Under the pieces are notes generated by a model that did no database searches, had not been told where the DNA came from, and saw only the letters and a list, made by a program, of their open reading frames with translations. From positions 1 through 64,000 of the forward strand of contig CAYPET010000009.1 of assembly GCA_964409905.1 (NCBI GenBank): a DNA stretch of 64,000 nucleotides. The letters are read 5' to 3'. Made by a program: the position numbers and the translations under genes. Source of the stretch: JAGNRR01 sp964409905. GTDB taxonomy: Bacteria; Bacteroidota; Bacteroidia; Chitinophagales; Chitinophagaceae. The number at the start of each line of letters is the position of its first letter. Positions within the stretch are counted from its first letter, which is position 1. Shown one piece after another: positions 36,983 to 45,673 of the stretch.

Positions 36983-37742
36983 TTATTATAAAATTGGCAA
37001 CGGGTATCCGCTGGTTCTACTACACGGTTTTGCCGAAACCTATATTACATGGCAACCTATATTGGCCTCCTTATCAGAAAAATACCAATTAATACTTCCT
37101 CACATTCCTGGTTGTGGTACCACAAATATGCATGCTGGAAAATTATCCATGGAAAGTATTGCCGACTTTGTACATGAAGTAATAAAAGAAGAACAACTGG
37201 ATAATACAATTTTATTTGGTCACAGCATGGGCGGCTATGCAGCAATGGCGTTTTTGGCATCTCACCCGGAAAAATTAGATGGAATTTCGCTTGTGCATTC
37301 TTCGGCTAAAGCTGATTCAGAAGAAAAAAAAGAAATAAGGCAAACAGCCAACAATTTCATCAACCTGCATGGCAAAGAATTGTTCTTGAAAAATTTAATC
37401 CCCAAATTATATAGCAGTTTGCAAAATTATTCCCACGAAAAAGAGCAACACCTTGCCATGGCAATGCAATACAGCAATGAGCAAATCATTGCTTGTTACA
37501 AGGCCATGATGGAACGACCAGATAGAACACATCTACTTTCTCAGACCAATATTCCAATACAATTCATAGCTGGAAGAGCTGATCAATCTATCGCACTGAC
37601 CGATGTGCTAGAACAAAGTAAGTTAGTCAAACTGGAAATTCTGGAGGGCATTGGGCATTCATCCATGTTTGAGAATCCAAAATTATTGTTAGCAGCCATA
37701 ATTGGATTCGCAGATGACATATTAGCAAGTTTCAAGTCGTAA
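36956..37742 (+). CDS. Alpha/beta hydrolase with a displaced start
   Basis: The protein has a serine-hydrolase fold: oxyanion segment PLVLLHGFAET, nucleophile elbow LFGHSMGGYAA and the acid/base end GIGHSSMFENP. The only standard in-frame start is TTG at 37062, which would remove the conserved HG loop. Upstream the frame is open back to a stop at 36867-36869 with no ATG, GTG or TTG. An ATG at 36956 is in the DUF4105 frame. Dropping one T from the run 36959-36962 would convert it to MFLKSGEGSYYKIGNG, an excellent N-terminus. I therefore mark 36956 as start with a suspected one-base insertion. Substrate unknown. Confidence 0.75.
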
Positions 37743-37752
37743 CTTTACGCGC

Positions 37753-39675
37753 ATGAGAAAACTTGGCTTTTTGGTCAGCATCTTACTAATATCCATTGTC
37801 GGAGAGGCCTCACATATTGTGGGAGGTGATATGTCATATGTATGTCTCGGAAATAACCAATATCGCTTCACATTAAGCATTTACCGCGATTGTCGTCCGC
37901 CCAATATTGGGGGGGGGAACCCTGCGGCATTACAAAGCGATAATCCTGCATATATCAGTATTTTTCAGGGCAACGGTCAGTTTTATAGTTTTGACTCTGT
38001 ATTTGCAACTACTACGGGTGGTGTTATTGTGCCAGTTGAATTTAATAATAGTTGCGTCACGAATGTTCCGACAAAATGTTTGAACTTGATGCAGTTTATT
38101 TTCACCGCCACCTTGCCTCCTTCAAACACTGGTTATAATATAGTATTTCAACGATGTTGCAGGAATGAAGCCACGCTCAACATTCGTAATGGCGGTATTA
38201 CCGGTGCCTCATTCTATGCCACAGTGCCGCCGGCAAATGTCAATTGCAACAACTCTGCGCGTTTTATTAATTCGCCGCCACAAATAGTATGTGTAAATAA
38301 CCCGTTCACTTTTGATAATTCTGCTATCGACCCCGATGGGGATTCTTTGAGCTATGAATTATGCCCATCTGTGCAAGGAGCCGATCAAAACAACCCAAAA
38401 CCAATCAATACAAATAGCTCCCCTCCTTTTCCTCCGGTAAACTATAGAGCGCCCTACACTGCAACAAACCCTATCGCATCTAACCCAAATATCACCATCG
38501 ATCCCAAAACTGGAATCATTAGCGGCACGCCAAACCTACAAGGTATTTTTGCCATAACAGTTTGTTGCAACGAATGGCGAAATGGAGTTCGAATAAATAC
38601 AATCCGACGTGATTTTCAGGTTGATATAACCAATTGTTCTAAAGCCGTAATTGCTGATATTCCTGTAAGGTCATCAGAGCCAAATACATACGTTATCAAT
38701 TGTAAAGACTATACTGTGGCTTTTGAAAACACCAGCAAGGGAGGTTTTAATTATGCATGGGATTTTGGAGTTGATGGCATCACCACAGATGTTTCTTCCA
38801 GCACCAATCCGGTTTATACCTATCCTGATACGGGCACATACGTAGTAAAATTAGTTGTCAACCCAGGTTCTACCTGTCCGGACAGCATCACCCGACTAGT
38901 GAAAATATATCCAGATTTCAATGCTGATTTTGAATACAATGGATTGAATTGCCCTGATGTGCCAATCAACTTTGCTGATAAAAGCACTTCAACAAATTAT
39001 CCGGTCAATTTTTGGTCATGGAACTTTGATGATGACAATAGCAGTAGTTTGCAAAACCCCACACATTTCTTCCCTAATGCCGGTAAAGAGTTTAATGTCA
39101 GCCTTATCGCAGGAAATGCCGCTGGTTGTCGTGATACAATATCAAAAAAAATCAATATCCCATTAGTCAAACTTGATGCAGGTAATGATACAATTGTGCT
39201 GAAAAATAGAAACATTCAGTTGAACGCCACAGGTGTTGACAGCTATGTTTGGACGCCAAACGCCTTTCTTAATAATGCCACCATAGCAAATCCAATCGCT
39301 TATTACCCAGATACTGGTCGCTATCAATACATTATAACAGGTTTTACAACAGAAGGTTGTCCCGCTTCAGATACATTGAATATTTTTGTATCCGAGCAAC
39401 CATACCTTATTGTGCCCAATGCATTTAGCCCCAATGGTGATGGCAATAATGATATATTACGACTGCTTAGTTCTGGATTTTCAAAAATTCAATACTTCCA
39501 GATTTATAATCGTTGGGGTCAAAAAGTATTCGAAACAAATGATTATTACACCGGATGGGACGGTACGTTAAATGGTGTTGCACAACCCATCAGTACTTAC
39601 TATTGGATAGTGAGTGCCATTGATATTGACAACCGTGAACAAAAATTTAGAGGAGACGTAACCCTAATACGATAA
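37753..39675 (+). CDS. Secreted PKD-domain protein with CHU_C-type T9SS C-terminus
   Basis: This 640-residue protein has a signal peptide (about 1-19, cleavage near GEAS). Residues 20-300 are Cys-containing, with VGGDMSYVCLGNNQYRFTL and the cadherin/Ig-like DPDGDSLSYELCPS. Two PKD-like repeats follow (about 325-385 and 395-465; YAWDFGVDG, WSWNFDDDN). The terminal domain (about 550-640) has VPNAFSPNGDGNND and FQIYNRWGQKVFE, the gliding-motility-associated (CHU_C, TIGR04131-like) C-terminal signal for T9SS export. Expected at the cell surface, possibly an adhesin. A nine-G tract lies at codons 53-55. Confidence 0.9.
   Translation: MRKLGFLVSILLISIVGEASHIVGGDMSYVCLGNNQYRFTLSIYRDCRPPNIGGGNPAALQSDNPAYISIFQGNGQFYSFDSVFATTTGGVIVPVEFNNSCVTNVPTKCLNLMQFIFTATLPPSNTGYNIVFQRCCRNEATLNIRNGGITGASFYATVPPANVNCNNSARFINSPPQIVCVNNPFTFDNSAIDPDGDSLSYELCPSVQGADQNNPKPINTNSSPPFPPVNYRAPYTATNPIASNPNITIDPKTGIISGTPNLQGIFAITVCCNEWRNGVRINTIRRDFQVDITNCSKAVIADIPVRSSEPNTYVINCKDYTVAFENTSKGGFNYAWDFGVDGITTDVSSSTNPVYTYPDTGTYVVKLVVNPGSTCPDSITRLVKIYPDFNADFEYNGLNCPDVPINFADKSTSTNYPVNFWSWNFDDDNSSSLQNPTHFFPNAGKEFNVSLIAGNAAGCRDTISKKINIPLVKLDAGNDTIVLKNRNIQLNATGVDSYVWTPNAFLNNATIANPIAYYPDTGRYQYIITGFTTEGCPASDTLNIFVSEQPYLIVPNAFSPNGDGNNDILRLLSSGFSKIQYFQIYNRWGQKVFETNDYYTGWDGTLNGVAQPISTYYWIVSAIDIDNREQKFRGDVTLIR
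37909..37917 (+). repeat. Nine-G homopolymer in the surface-protein gene
   Basis: Nine consecutive G residues encode three Gly codons at the 5' end of the PKD/CHU_C protein gene. A gain or loss of one or two bases would truncate the product early. Confidence 0.9.
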
Positions 39676-39685
39676 TTACTATTTC

Positions 39686-40459
39686 ATGAAAAAAACAATC
39701 TTGATAACTGGCGCAACCAGTGGTATAGGAAAAAGTACTGCCTACCTGTTTGCAAAAAATGGCTACAATATTATTCTAACAGGTCGACGAGCCGATCGCT
39801 TAGAGCTTATTAAACAAGAATTAATAAATCTTTTTAAGGTTGATGTTCAAACCTTGAGTTTCGATGTTCGTAACCAAGAGGAGACAGCAGCTGCACTGCA
39901 ACAAATTGATAACGTCCTTTTCCCAACCATTGATGTATTGGTTAACAATGCCGGATTGGCGAGTGGAATGAACACCATCGACGAAGGAGAAATAGCCGAC
40001 TGGGATGTAATGATTGACACCAATGTAAAAGGACTACTCTATGTTTCGAGAGCATTACTTCCGCGCATGAAAACTCAATCAAGTGCGCATATTATTAATA
40101 TTGGTTCTACAGCCGGAAAAAATGTTTACCCGAATGGCAATGTGTATTGCGCTACCAAGTTCGCTGTAGACGCTTTATCACAATCAATGCGTATTGAACT
40201 ACTACCCTATGGCATAAAAGTAACAGCAATCAACCCCGGAGCCTGTGAGACTGAGTTTTCTATTGTGCGCTTCAAAGGGGATAAAGAAAAAGCTGACAAA
40301 GTATATGAAGGCTTCGACCCACTCCGACCCGAGGATATTGCCGAAACAATTTTTTATTGCGCCTCGTTGCCAAAACACGTCTGTATAAACGACTTGACAA
40401 TTACTTGCCTTACCCAAGCAAATGCGAATTATAACATAAAGAAAAAAGTATATTCCTAA
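39686..40459 (+). CDS. Short-chain dehydrogenase/reductase (YdfG-like)
   Basis: The 257-residue classical SDR has the cofactor motif ITGATSGIGKSTA and the NADP-favouring TGRRADRL after strand 2. It has VNNAGLASG, the catalytic Ser in NIGSTAG, and YCATKFAVD with the Tyr/Lys pair. PGACETEFS is the substrate-loop motif. Overall it resembles YdfG-type serine/3-hydroxy acid dehydrogenases, but the substrate is a guess. The stop overlaps the start of the rhodanese gene by one base (TAATG), implying coupling. Confidence 0.92.
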   Translation: MKKTILITGATSGIGKSTAYLFAKNGYNIILTGRRADRLELIKQELINLFKVDVQTLSFDVRNQEETAAALQQIDNVLFPTIDVLVNNAGLASGMNTIDEGEIADWDVMIDTNVKGLLYVSRALLPRMKTQSSAHIINIGSTAGKNVYPNGNVYCATKFAVDALSQSMRIELLPYGIKVTAINPGACETEFSIVRFKGDKEKADKVYEGFDPLRPEDIAETIFYCASLPKHVCINDLTITCLTQANANYNIKKKVYS

Positions 40460-41106
40460 TGCAAGAAATAAATACGAATGAACTGAGGGAGCAGGTTGAG
40501 AAGAAATCATTTATTATTGATACTCGACCCACTGAATTATTTTCAGAAGGATTTGTTAGAGGAGCCATCAATGTCGTGTTTAATAAAAATTTTGAAGCAC
40601 GAGCAGCATATTTTTCAAAAAACGAAAACGAAATCGTACTGATACTTCGGGAGGAAGATTTACCAAAGCTGGATGAACTGAATGAGTCATTTTCGCAACG
40701 TATAACTTATTATCATGTAGCCGATATTGAGGCCTGGCAACAACAACACATTCCTATGGATTTGCTAATTAACGTAGATGCATATGAATTAAAATTAGAC
40801 ATAACACATGATGACAAAGCCATAGTGATCGATGTGCGCCCCGAAGTACAGTTTAACGACGAACATATTGTGGGTGCTGTAAACATGCCGGTAAGTCAAT
40901 TTAATGACCCTGCCAAAATGGGTTTGCTTGATGAACACCATAATTTATACCTGCATTGTAATGGCGGCACGGCAAGTGTGCTTATTGCTTCAATTTTGAA
41001 GAGGAATGGTTTTCACAATATCCGCAACATTTCAGGTGGGCTTCGTGCAGTAAAAGCAGAAGGCTCGGTACCATTAAAATCAGATAATAAGAAAAATCAA
41101 AACTAG
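40459..41106 (+). CDS. Tandem rhodanese-domain protein
   Basis: The 215-residue protein has two rhodanese-like domains. The N-terminal copy (about 1-95) keeps IDTRPTELFSEGFVRGAINV but lacks a catalytic Cys loop (LILREED in its place). The C-terminal copy (about 108-205) has VIDVRPEVQFNDEHIVGAVN and an active-site loop HCNGGTAS with the Cys. Such proteins move sulfane sulfur or act as regulators. It is coupled to the SDR gene, and the 2-oxoacid oxidoreductase gene follows after 36 bp with its own -7 element. Confidence 0.88.
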   Translation: MQEINTNELREQVEKKSFIIDTRPTELFSEGFVRGAINVVFNKNFEARAAYFSKNENEIVLILREEDLPKLDELNESFSQRITYYHVADIEAWQQQHIPMDLLINVDAYELKLDITHDDKAIVIDVRPEVQFNDEHIVGAVNMPVSQFNDPAKMGLLDEHHNLYLHCNGGTASVLIASILKRNGFHNIRNISGGLRAVKAEGSVPLKSDNKKNQN

Positions 41107-41125
41107 AATTTAATACACTCTGGCG

Positions 41126-41133
41126 TAAATTTG
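41126..41133 (+). promoter_or_regulatory. -7 promoter element of the korA-like gene
   Basis: TAAATTTG matches TAnnTTTG exactly, 9 bp before the ATG at 41143. It also covers the TTG that would begin an extended ORF, favouring the later start. Confidence 0.5.
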
Positions 41134-41142
41134 CACCCAATC

Positions 41143-42984
41143 ATGTCACAGGAGGTAGAAATTGTTGAAGAAGTCATAATAAAATTCGCAGGCGATAGCG
41201 GCGATGGCATTCAGCTTACAGGTTCTCAATTCACAAATAACACAGCCCTATTGGGCAATGATTTATCAACCTTTCCCGACTTTCCGGCCGAAATACGAGC
41301 CCCAATTGGCACACTGGCAGGGGTCAGCGGATTTCAACTTCGCTTTTCTTCCAAAGAAATATTTACGCCGGGCGACGCTTGCGATGTACTGGTGGCTATG
41401 AATGCCGCAGCGCTGAAAAATAATTTGAATCATATTAAAGATGGCGGTATAATTATTTTGAACACCGCAGGTTTTGATGCAAAAAATCTGCGGTTGGCCA
41501 ATTATGGCGAAAATGAAAACCCAATTGAGAACGATAGCTTAAGTGCCTATAATGTGCATAAAATAGATATTACCAAAATGACACGTGAGGCCTTGACCGA
41601 TACCTTATTGGGAGTGAAGGAAAAGGACCGTGCCAAAAATATGTTTGTTCTGGGTTATTTGTATTGGATGTATAACCGTGACATGGACACAACCAAGCGC
41701 TTCTTAAACAGAAAATTTGGCAATAAACCTGAAATCCTCGAAGCTAACCTGCTAGCCTTACAAGCAGGTTATAACTTTGGTATTACTACCGAGGTTTACT
41801 CGGCCCGATACGAAGTAAAAAAAGCGCAATTTGAAAAAGGTACTTACCGCAACATACAAGGTAACACAGCACTATCCTATGGGTTAATCACTGCTGCCAA
41901 AAAGGCTAATTTAAAACTTTTTTTGGGCTCGTACCCCATTACACCGGCTAGTGATATACTACACGAACTTAGCAGACATAAAAATTTTGGCGTTGCCACT
42001 TTTCAGGCTGAGGATGAAATTGCAGCAATATCATCAGCGATTGGCGCCTCTTATGGAGGCAGTCTGGGCGTAACTACCACTTCGGGGCCAGGCATGGCAT
42101 TAAAAGCTGAGGCCATGGGTCTGGCAGTAATGCTTGAAATTCCCTTAGTCATTATCGACATACAACGTGGCGGCCCCAGCACTGGCTTGCCTACCAAAAC
42201 AGAACAGAGCGATTTGATGCAAGCCTACTACGGACGAAATGGCGAATGCCCAATGCCGGTTATCGCACCACATTCGCCATCAGACTGTTTTAATGCGGCT
42301 ATAGAAGCATGCCGAATTTCCTTACAGCACATGACTCCTGTCATTTTATTGAGCGATGGTTATATTGCCAATGGCTCTGAACCTTGGAAATTCCCTAAAG
42401 CCGATGAAATCCCTGCTATTGAAACAAAATTGGTAAACAAAAGTGATATCAACAATTACTTACCATACCTGAGAGATAAAAATCTAGTCCGATCTTGGGC
42501 CGTGCCTGGGATGCCCAATTTAGAACATCGCGTGGGTGGGTTAGAAAAAGAAGACATCAGTGGTAATGTAAGCTACGACCCCGAGAATCACCAACATATG
42601 GTGCATACACGGCAGGCAAAGGTTGACCGAATAGCAGATTTTATTCCAGCATTGGCATTTGAGTATGGTAGTGAAGAAGATGAGGTTTTGATATTAGGAT
42701 GGGGCTCTACTTACGGAGTATCACACTCTGTAGTGGGTAAACTTCGTCAACAAGGATACAAAATTGCGCAATTACATTTGAGGCATATTCGCCCCTTTCC
42801 GAAAAACCTCGGCACCTTACTCAACCAATTTGATAAGATTATCATCCCAGAAATTAATAATGGTCAATTGAATAAGATTATTCAAGCGGAATATTTAAAG
42901 GAAGTCATCCCTTACAATAAAATAAAAGGTGTTCCCATTACACAAAATGAACTAAGCACGTTCATTTTAAGCCAAATCGCCTAA
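41143..42984 (+). CDS. korA: 2-oxoacid:ferredoxin oxidoreductase, fused gamma-alpha subunit
   Basis: The product, about 613 residues, begins MSQEVEIVEEV. The N-terminal gamma domain (about 8-195) shows KFAGDSGDGIQLTGSQF and FPAEIRAPIGTLAGVSGFQ. The alpha pyrimidine-binding domain (about 215-430) contains YPITPASDILHEL and TTSGPGMALKAEA, with RGGPSTGLPTKTEQSDL. The C-terminal part has LGWGSTYGV. This arrangement is the KorA type, converting 2-oxoglutarate to succinyl-CoA (or the reverse) with ferredoxin. The TPP-binding beta subunit KorB, usually the next gene, is not found here, so the symbol is provisional. Confidence 0.9.
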   Translation: MSQEVEIVEEVIIKFAGDSGDGIQLTGSQFTNNTALLGNDLSTFPDFPAEIRAPIGTLAGVSGFQLRFSSKEIFTPGDACDVLVAMNAAALKNNLNHIKDGGIIILNTAGFDAKNLRLANYGENENPIENDSLSAYNVHKIDITKMTREALTDTLLGVKEKDRAKNMFVLGYLYWMYNRDMDTTKRFLNRKFGNKPEILEANLLALQAGYNFGITTEVYSARYEVKKAQFEKGTYRNIQGNTALSYGLITAAKKANLKLFLGSYPITPASDILHELSRHKNFGVATFQAEDEIAAISSAIGASYGGSLGVTTTSGPGMALKAEAMGLAVMLEIPLVIIDIQRGGPSTGLPTKTEQSDLMQAYYGRNGECPMPVIAPHSPSDCFNAAIEACRISLQHMTPVILLSDGYIANGSEPWKFPKADEIPAIETKLVNKSDINNYLPYLRDKNLVRSWAVPGMPNLEHRVGGLEKEDISGNVSYDPENHQHMVHTRQAKVDRIADFIPALAFEYGSEEDEVLILGWGSTYGVSHSVVGKLRQQGYKIAQLHLRHIRPFPKNLGTLLNQFDKIIIPEINNGQLNKIIQAEYLKEVIPYNKIKGVPITQNELSTFILSQIA

Positions 42985-43034
42985 AATCAACTTGTATTTA
43001 TGCAGATTTAAGGCAAGCGAAGTCGGAATATTAA

Positions 43035-44158
43035 CTATTCCATAATTTCTTTCATTGCCTTAATTAATTGGTCCACATCTTCTGTAGTGTTCCATTTAGA
43101 GAATGAAATACGCAATGGTACCCCCGCCTTTTTTGATAAATGATTAATGACATGGCTACCACCAAGGGCGCCACTTGAACATGCACTACCTCCACTAATA
43201 GCAATTCCTTTAATATCCAATGCCATTTGTAACATTTCAGCTTTCTCACTTAAGGGCATTAGTATATTCAATACCCTGGGCAAAGCTTCACTCAAATTGC
43301 CGTTTAGGCTGATGGCAGGAAAGGTTTCTAACAATTGTTTCCAGCAATAATCCTTCAATATGGCTGTATGCTGGTTCTCAGCCTCCATATCGTCAAGTGC
43401 AAAAGCCAAGGCACTGGCAAAACCCACAATCCCAGCTACATTTTCGGTACCTGCCCGCATATTCCGCTCCTGACCACCTCCTATTATATATGGCAATATT
43501 TTTACTGACCCATTAATATACATGATGCCAGTGCCTTTGGGACCATGAAATTTGTGTGCTGAGGCACTCGCAAAGTGAACGGGAGTTTGTTTTAATGAGA
43601 TGGACTTATGCCCTACTGTTTGCACCATGTCAGAATGAAAAAAAGCGCCATGCGCCGCACAATACTCTCCGATAAGTTCTATCTGATTTATCGTACCAAT
43701 TTCATTATTGGCATGCATTAAGCTTACCAAAGTTTTATGCTGAGGACATTGAGATAAGCAACGCTGAAAATCATCCAAATCTATCGTACCATCATTATGA
43801 TGTTTTACAAACAATAACGCTACACCTTTAATTTTTGCAATATTCTCGGCCGTAAATAAGGTAGCATGATGCTCAATTGGTGAAGTAATGATATGGGAAC
43901 AGCCTAAACTATCAACCGCGCCATTCAGTATGGTATTGGTACTTTCGGTTCCACATGATGTAAAAAAATCTCGGCAGGGGCACAATCTAATAATGTCGCA
44001 ACTTTTTTTCTTGACTCTTCTATAGCTAATCGTGCAGTTCGACCCGGACCATGTATCGAAGATGGATTCCCGTATTCTGATTGCAGATAAGGAAGCATAG
44101 CATCTAACACGCGCGCATCCAATGCCGTTGTTGCTGCATTGTCCAGGTAAATATTCAT
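43035..44158 (-). CDS. Cysteine desulfurase (NifS/IscS-like), frame broken at 43972-43978
   Basis: This PLP enzyme takes sulfur from cysteine for Fe-S cluster and thio-cofactor assembly. The N-terminus MNIYLDNAATTALD and YGNPSSIHGPGR are in one frame (from ATG 44158), while the rest is in another. It has SCGTEST, HANNEIGT, the PLP Lys in SAHKFHGPKG, and GSACSSGA with the active Cys. The frames meet at a run of seven As on the plus strand (43972-43978). One extra base would read EIFFTSCGTEST and give a normal protein of about 374 residues. A sequencing or assembly indel is the simplest explanation; a pseudogene is the alternative. Confidence 0.88.
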
Positions 44159-44193
44159 TGCTTATAAAACGGTAAAAGTAATAGAAATTCTGT

Positions 44194-45174
44194 TTATTGA
44201 ATTTGCTTAAACTCAAAGCCTGGAGCGCCCTTTACACCTTTGTCGTCATAAAAACTTAAAAAACGCAGTTTGTAATACTCGCCCAATGCCGTATGTATGA
44301 TGAAGTTATAATCCTGCCGAACATGATATATCCCCAAATCAAAATCATATACCTTCCAATTATATCCAATCACGTCTCTATTTTTAGTTAAAGGCTGGCT
44401 GGGAATAATATCAGCTGTAATGTCATAAAACGAAGCTGTTGAATCTTTAAATGCCTGAGCGGCAGGATTTAATAATACTCCAGTTACGATGTAAGGCAAA
44501 GGAGGATTTTGATCATAGAATGTAAAACCATATCGTGTAAACAACAAATCCCAACTTTCTTTTACCGGCTCTATCCCTTCCACTTGTTTTCTGGTGGACA
44601 TGTTAAAATAAGAAAAGGTTTTGGTTGGGTCTTTGTAAATGGTATAAAAGTTGGTGTTTGCAGCACCCAAATTGCCTATCTCAATACGATACCAAGTTTC
44701 ACAGACCGTATCCAAACGAAAACCTAATAAGGTATTTGCAGCCGCATCAAGGCGCAGTATATAAATTTTATTTCTCGTGTTTTGATTCAAGTTCCAATTA
44801 CCTATAGCTGATGTTTCACGTTGACCACAAGGATCATCTTGCCGCCATAGAATATTTTGGCAATCGTGCGGAGAAAGTTCACTAAATTTCTTCTTGTTTG
44901 TAGAAACCAAGGCCATGCCAACACCCCCATTCAGAAATACACCATAACCATCACTTGTTGTTTCGAATGCTAGGTGCCAACTATCCACCAACCCGGAATG
45001 CACCACTTTAGCCTCCTTCAAATTATAATAAAACTGTCTGCCATAATCCGAGCCTGTATGCAATGTTTCATTGATAGCGTCCCCGGGTGGAGGTAGCACC
45101 ATAGGGGTTTCCTTTTTCAAGCATGAAAAAAAACTCAACGAAATAAACAAAAAAGTGAGATAACGAATTTGCAT
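44194..45174 (-). CDS. HmuY-family lipoprotein
   Basis: The protein, about 326 residues, has a lipoprotein signal peptide ending FFSC (Cys about 18 from ATG 45174). Two similar beta-rich halves follow, with the HmuY-type pattern LVDSWHLAFET and later ESWDLLFTRYGFTFYD and YIVTGVLLNP. HmuY proteins of Bacteroidota bind heme at the cell surface; the family also contains members of other function, and no adjacent TonB receptor is present. I choose ATG 45172-45174 over the ORF start at 45204, as it gives a clean signal peptide. Confidence 0.8.
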   Translation of the reverse strand: MQIRYLTFLFISLSFFSCLKKETPMVLPPPGDAINETLHTGSDYGRQFYYNLKEAKVVHSGLVDSWHLAFETTSDGYGVFLNGGVGMALVSTNKKKFSELSPHDCQNILWRQDDPCGQRETSAIGNWNLNQNTRNKIYILRLDAAANTLLGFRLDTVCETWYRIEIGNLGAANTNFYTIYKDPTKTFSYFNMSTRKQVEGIEPVKESWDLLFTRYGFTFYDQNPPLPYIVTGVLLNPAAQAFKDSTASFYDITADIIPSQPLTKNRDVIGYNWKVYDFDLGIYHVRQDYNFIIHTALGEYYKLRFLSFYDDKGVKGAPGFEFKQIQ

Positions 45175-45520
45175 AGCAGAAACACAAAGTTCGTTATTAG
45201 ACATTTTGTAAATCCATTATAGACCAAGTATAATCTCATCCCTCTGTCATTTTAAATAACACATAATTGTCGCATTGCATTTTAATTATTGAAATTCGTT
45301 TGCCATTGCGGATATACTGTCTGGGGCCATTACCCCTTTGCACTTAAACAAGTTGAAACAATACTTTTATGAAAAAATAATTATCACAAGCGCGACTTTT
45401 GAACTTGCTCGTTCAGCTTGATACGGAAGCAACAAAGTGCTAACAAAGAACATTCAAATTACTACTTAAACAACTTTTTATGAGCTAGAAACCAGATGCA
45501 TAAGAACAAGCCCCATGAAA
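45175..45520. other. Gene-free stretch before tRNA-Cys, possible small RNA
   Basis: About 350 bp with no credible coding sequence. It holds small inverted repeats: GGGG and CCCC around CCATTA near 45333-45346, GAAC and GTTC around TTGCTC near 45401-45414, and GCTT and AAGC around GATACGG near 45416-45430. It runs into a strong bidirectional terminator at 45521-45557. No plus-strand gene lies upstream that would need this terminator, so a plus-strand noncoding RNA is possible but unproven. Confidence 0.35.
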
Positions 45521-45557
45521 GAAAAACGCCCTAAAATAGGGCGTTTTCTTCTTTTTT
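45521..45557. terminator. Bidirectional terminator beside tRNA-Cys
   Basis: AAAACGCCCT and AGGGCGTTTT pair around a five-base loop. T-rich tails occur on both strands, so it can end tRNA-Cys transcription on the minus strand and any transcript arriving on the plus strand. Confidence 0.9.
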
Positions 45558-45559
45558 AG

Positions 45560-45630
45560 AGGTCTCGAGCGGATTCGAACCGCTGTACGAGCTTTTGCAG
45601 AGCTCTGCCTAGCCACTCGGCCACGAGACC
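45560..45630 (-). tRNA. tRNA-Cys (anticodon GCA)
   Basis: The 71-nt gene has acceptor arm GGTCTCG/CGAGACC, anticodon stem GAGCT/AGCTC with loop CTGCAAA (anticodon GCA) and T arm AGCGG-TTCGAAT-CCGCT. The discriminator is T (U73), the expected Cys identity base. CCA is not encoded. Confidence 0.97.
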
Positions 45631-45673
45631 AACGAGGGTGCAAATGTAACATTTTTTAGTAATTTGCAAAGCA

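Noticed and set aside
43925..44158. A separate 77-residue gene
   Set aside because: Its sequence is the N-terminus of the cysteine desulfurase (LDNAATTALD, NPSSIHGPGR); it is a frameshift fragment, not an independent gene.
44812..44827. Half of a parS-like palindrome (TGTTTCACG)
   Set aside because: Only the left half agrees with the parS consensus; the right half does not, it is inside a coding region, and it lies about 10 kb from parAB. A chance match is likely.
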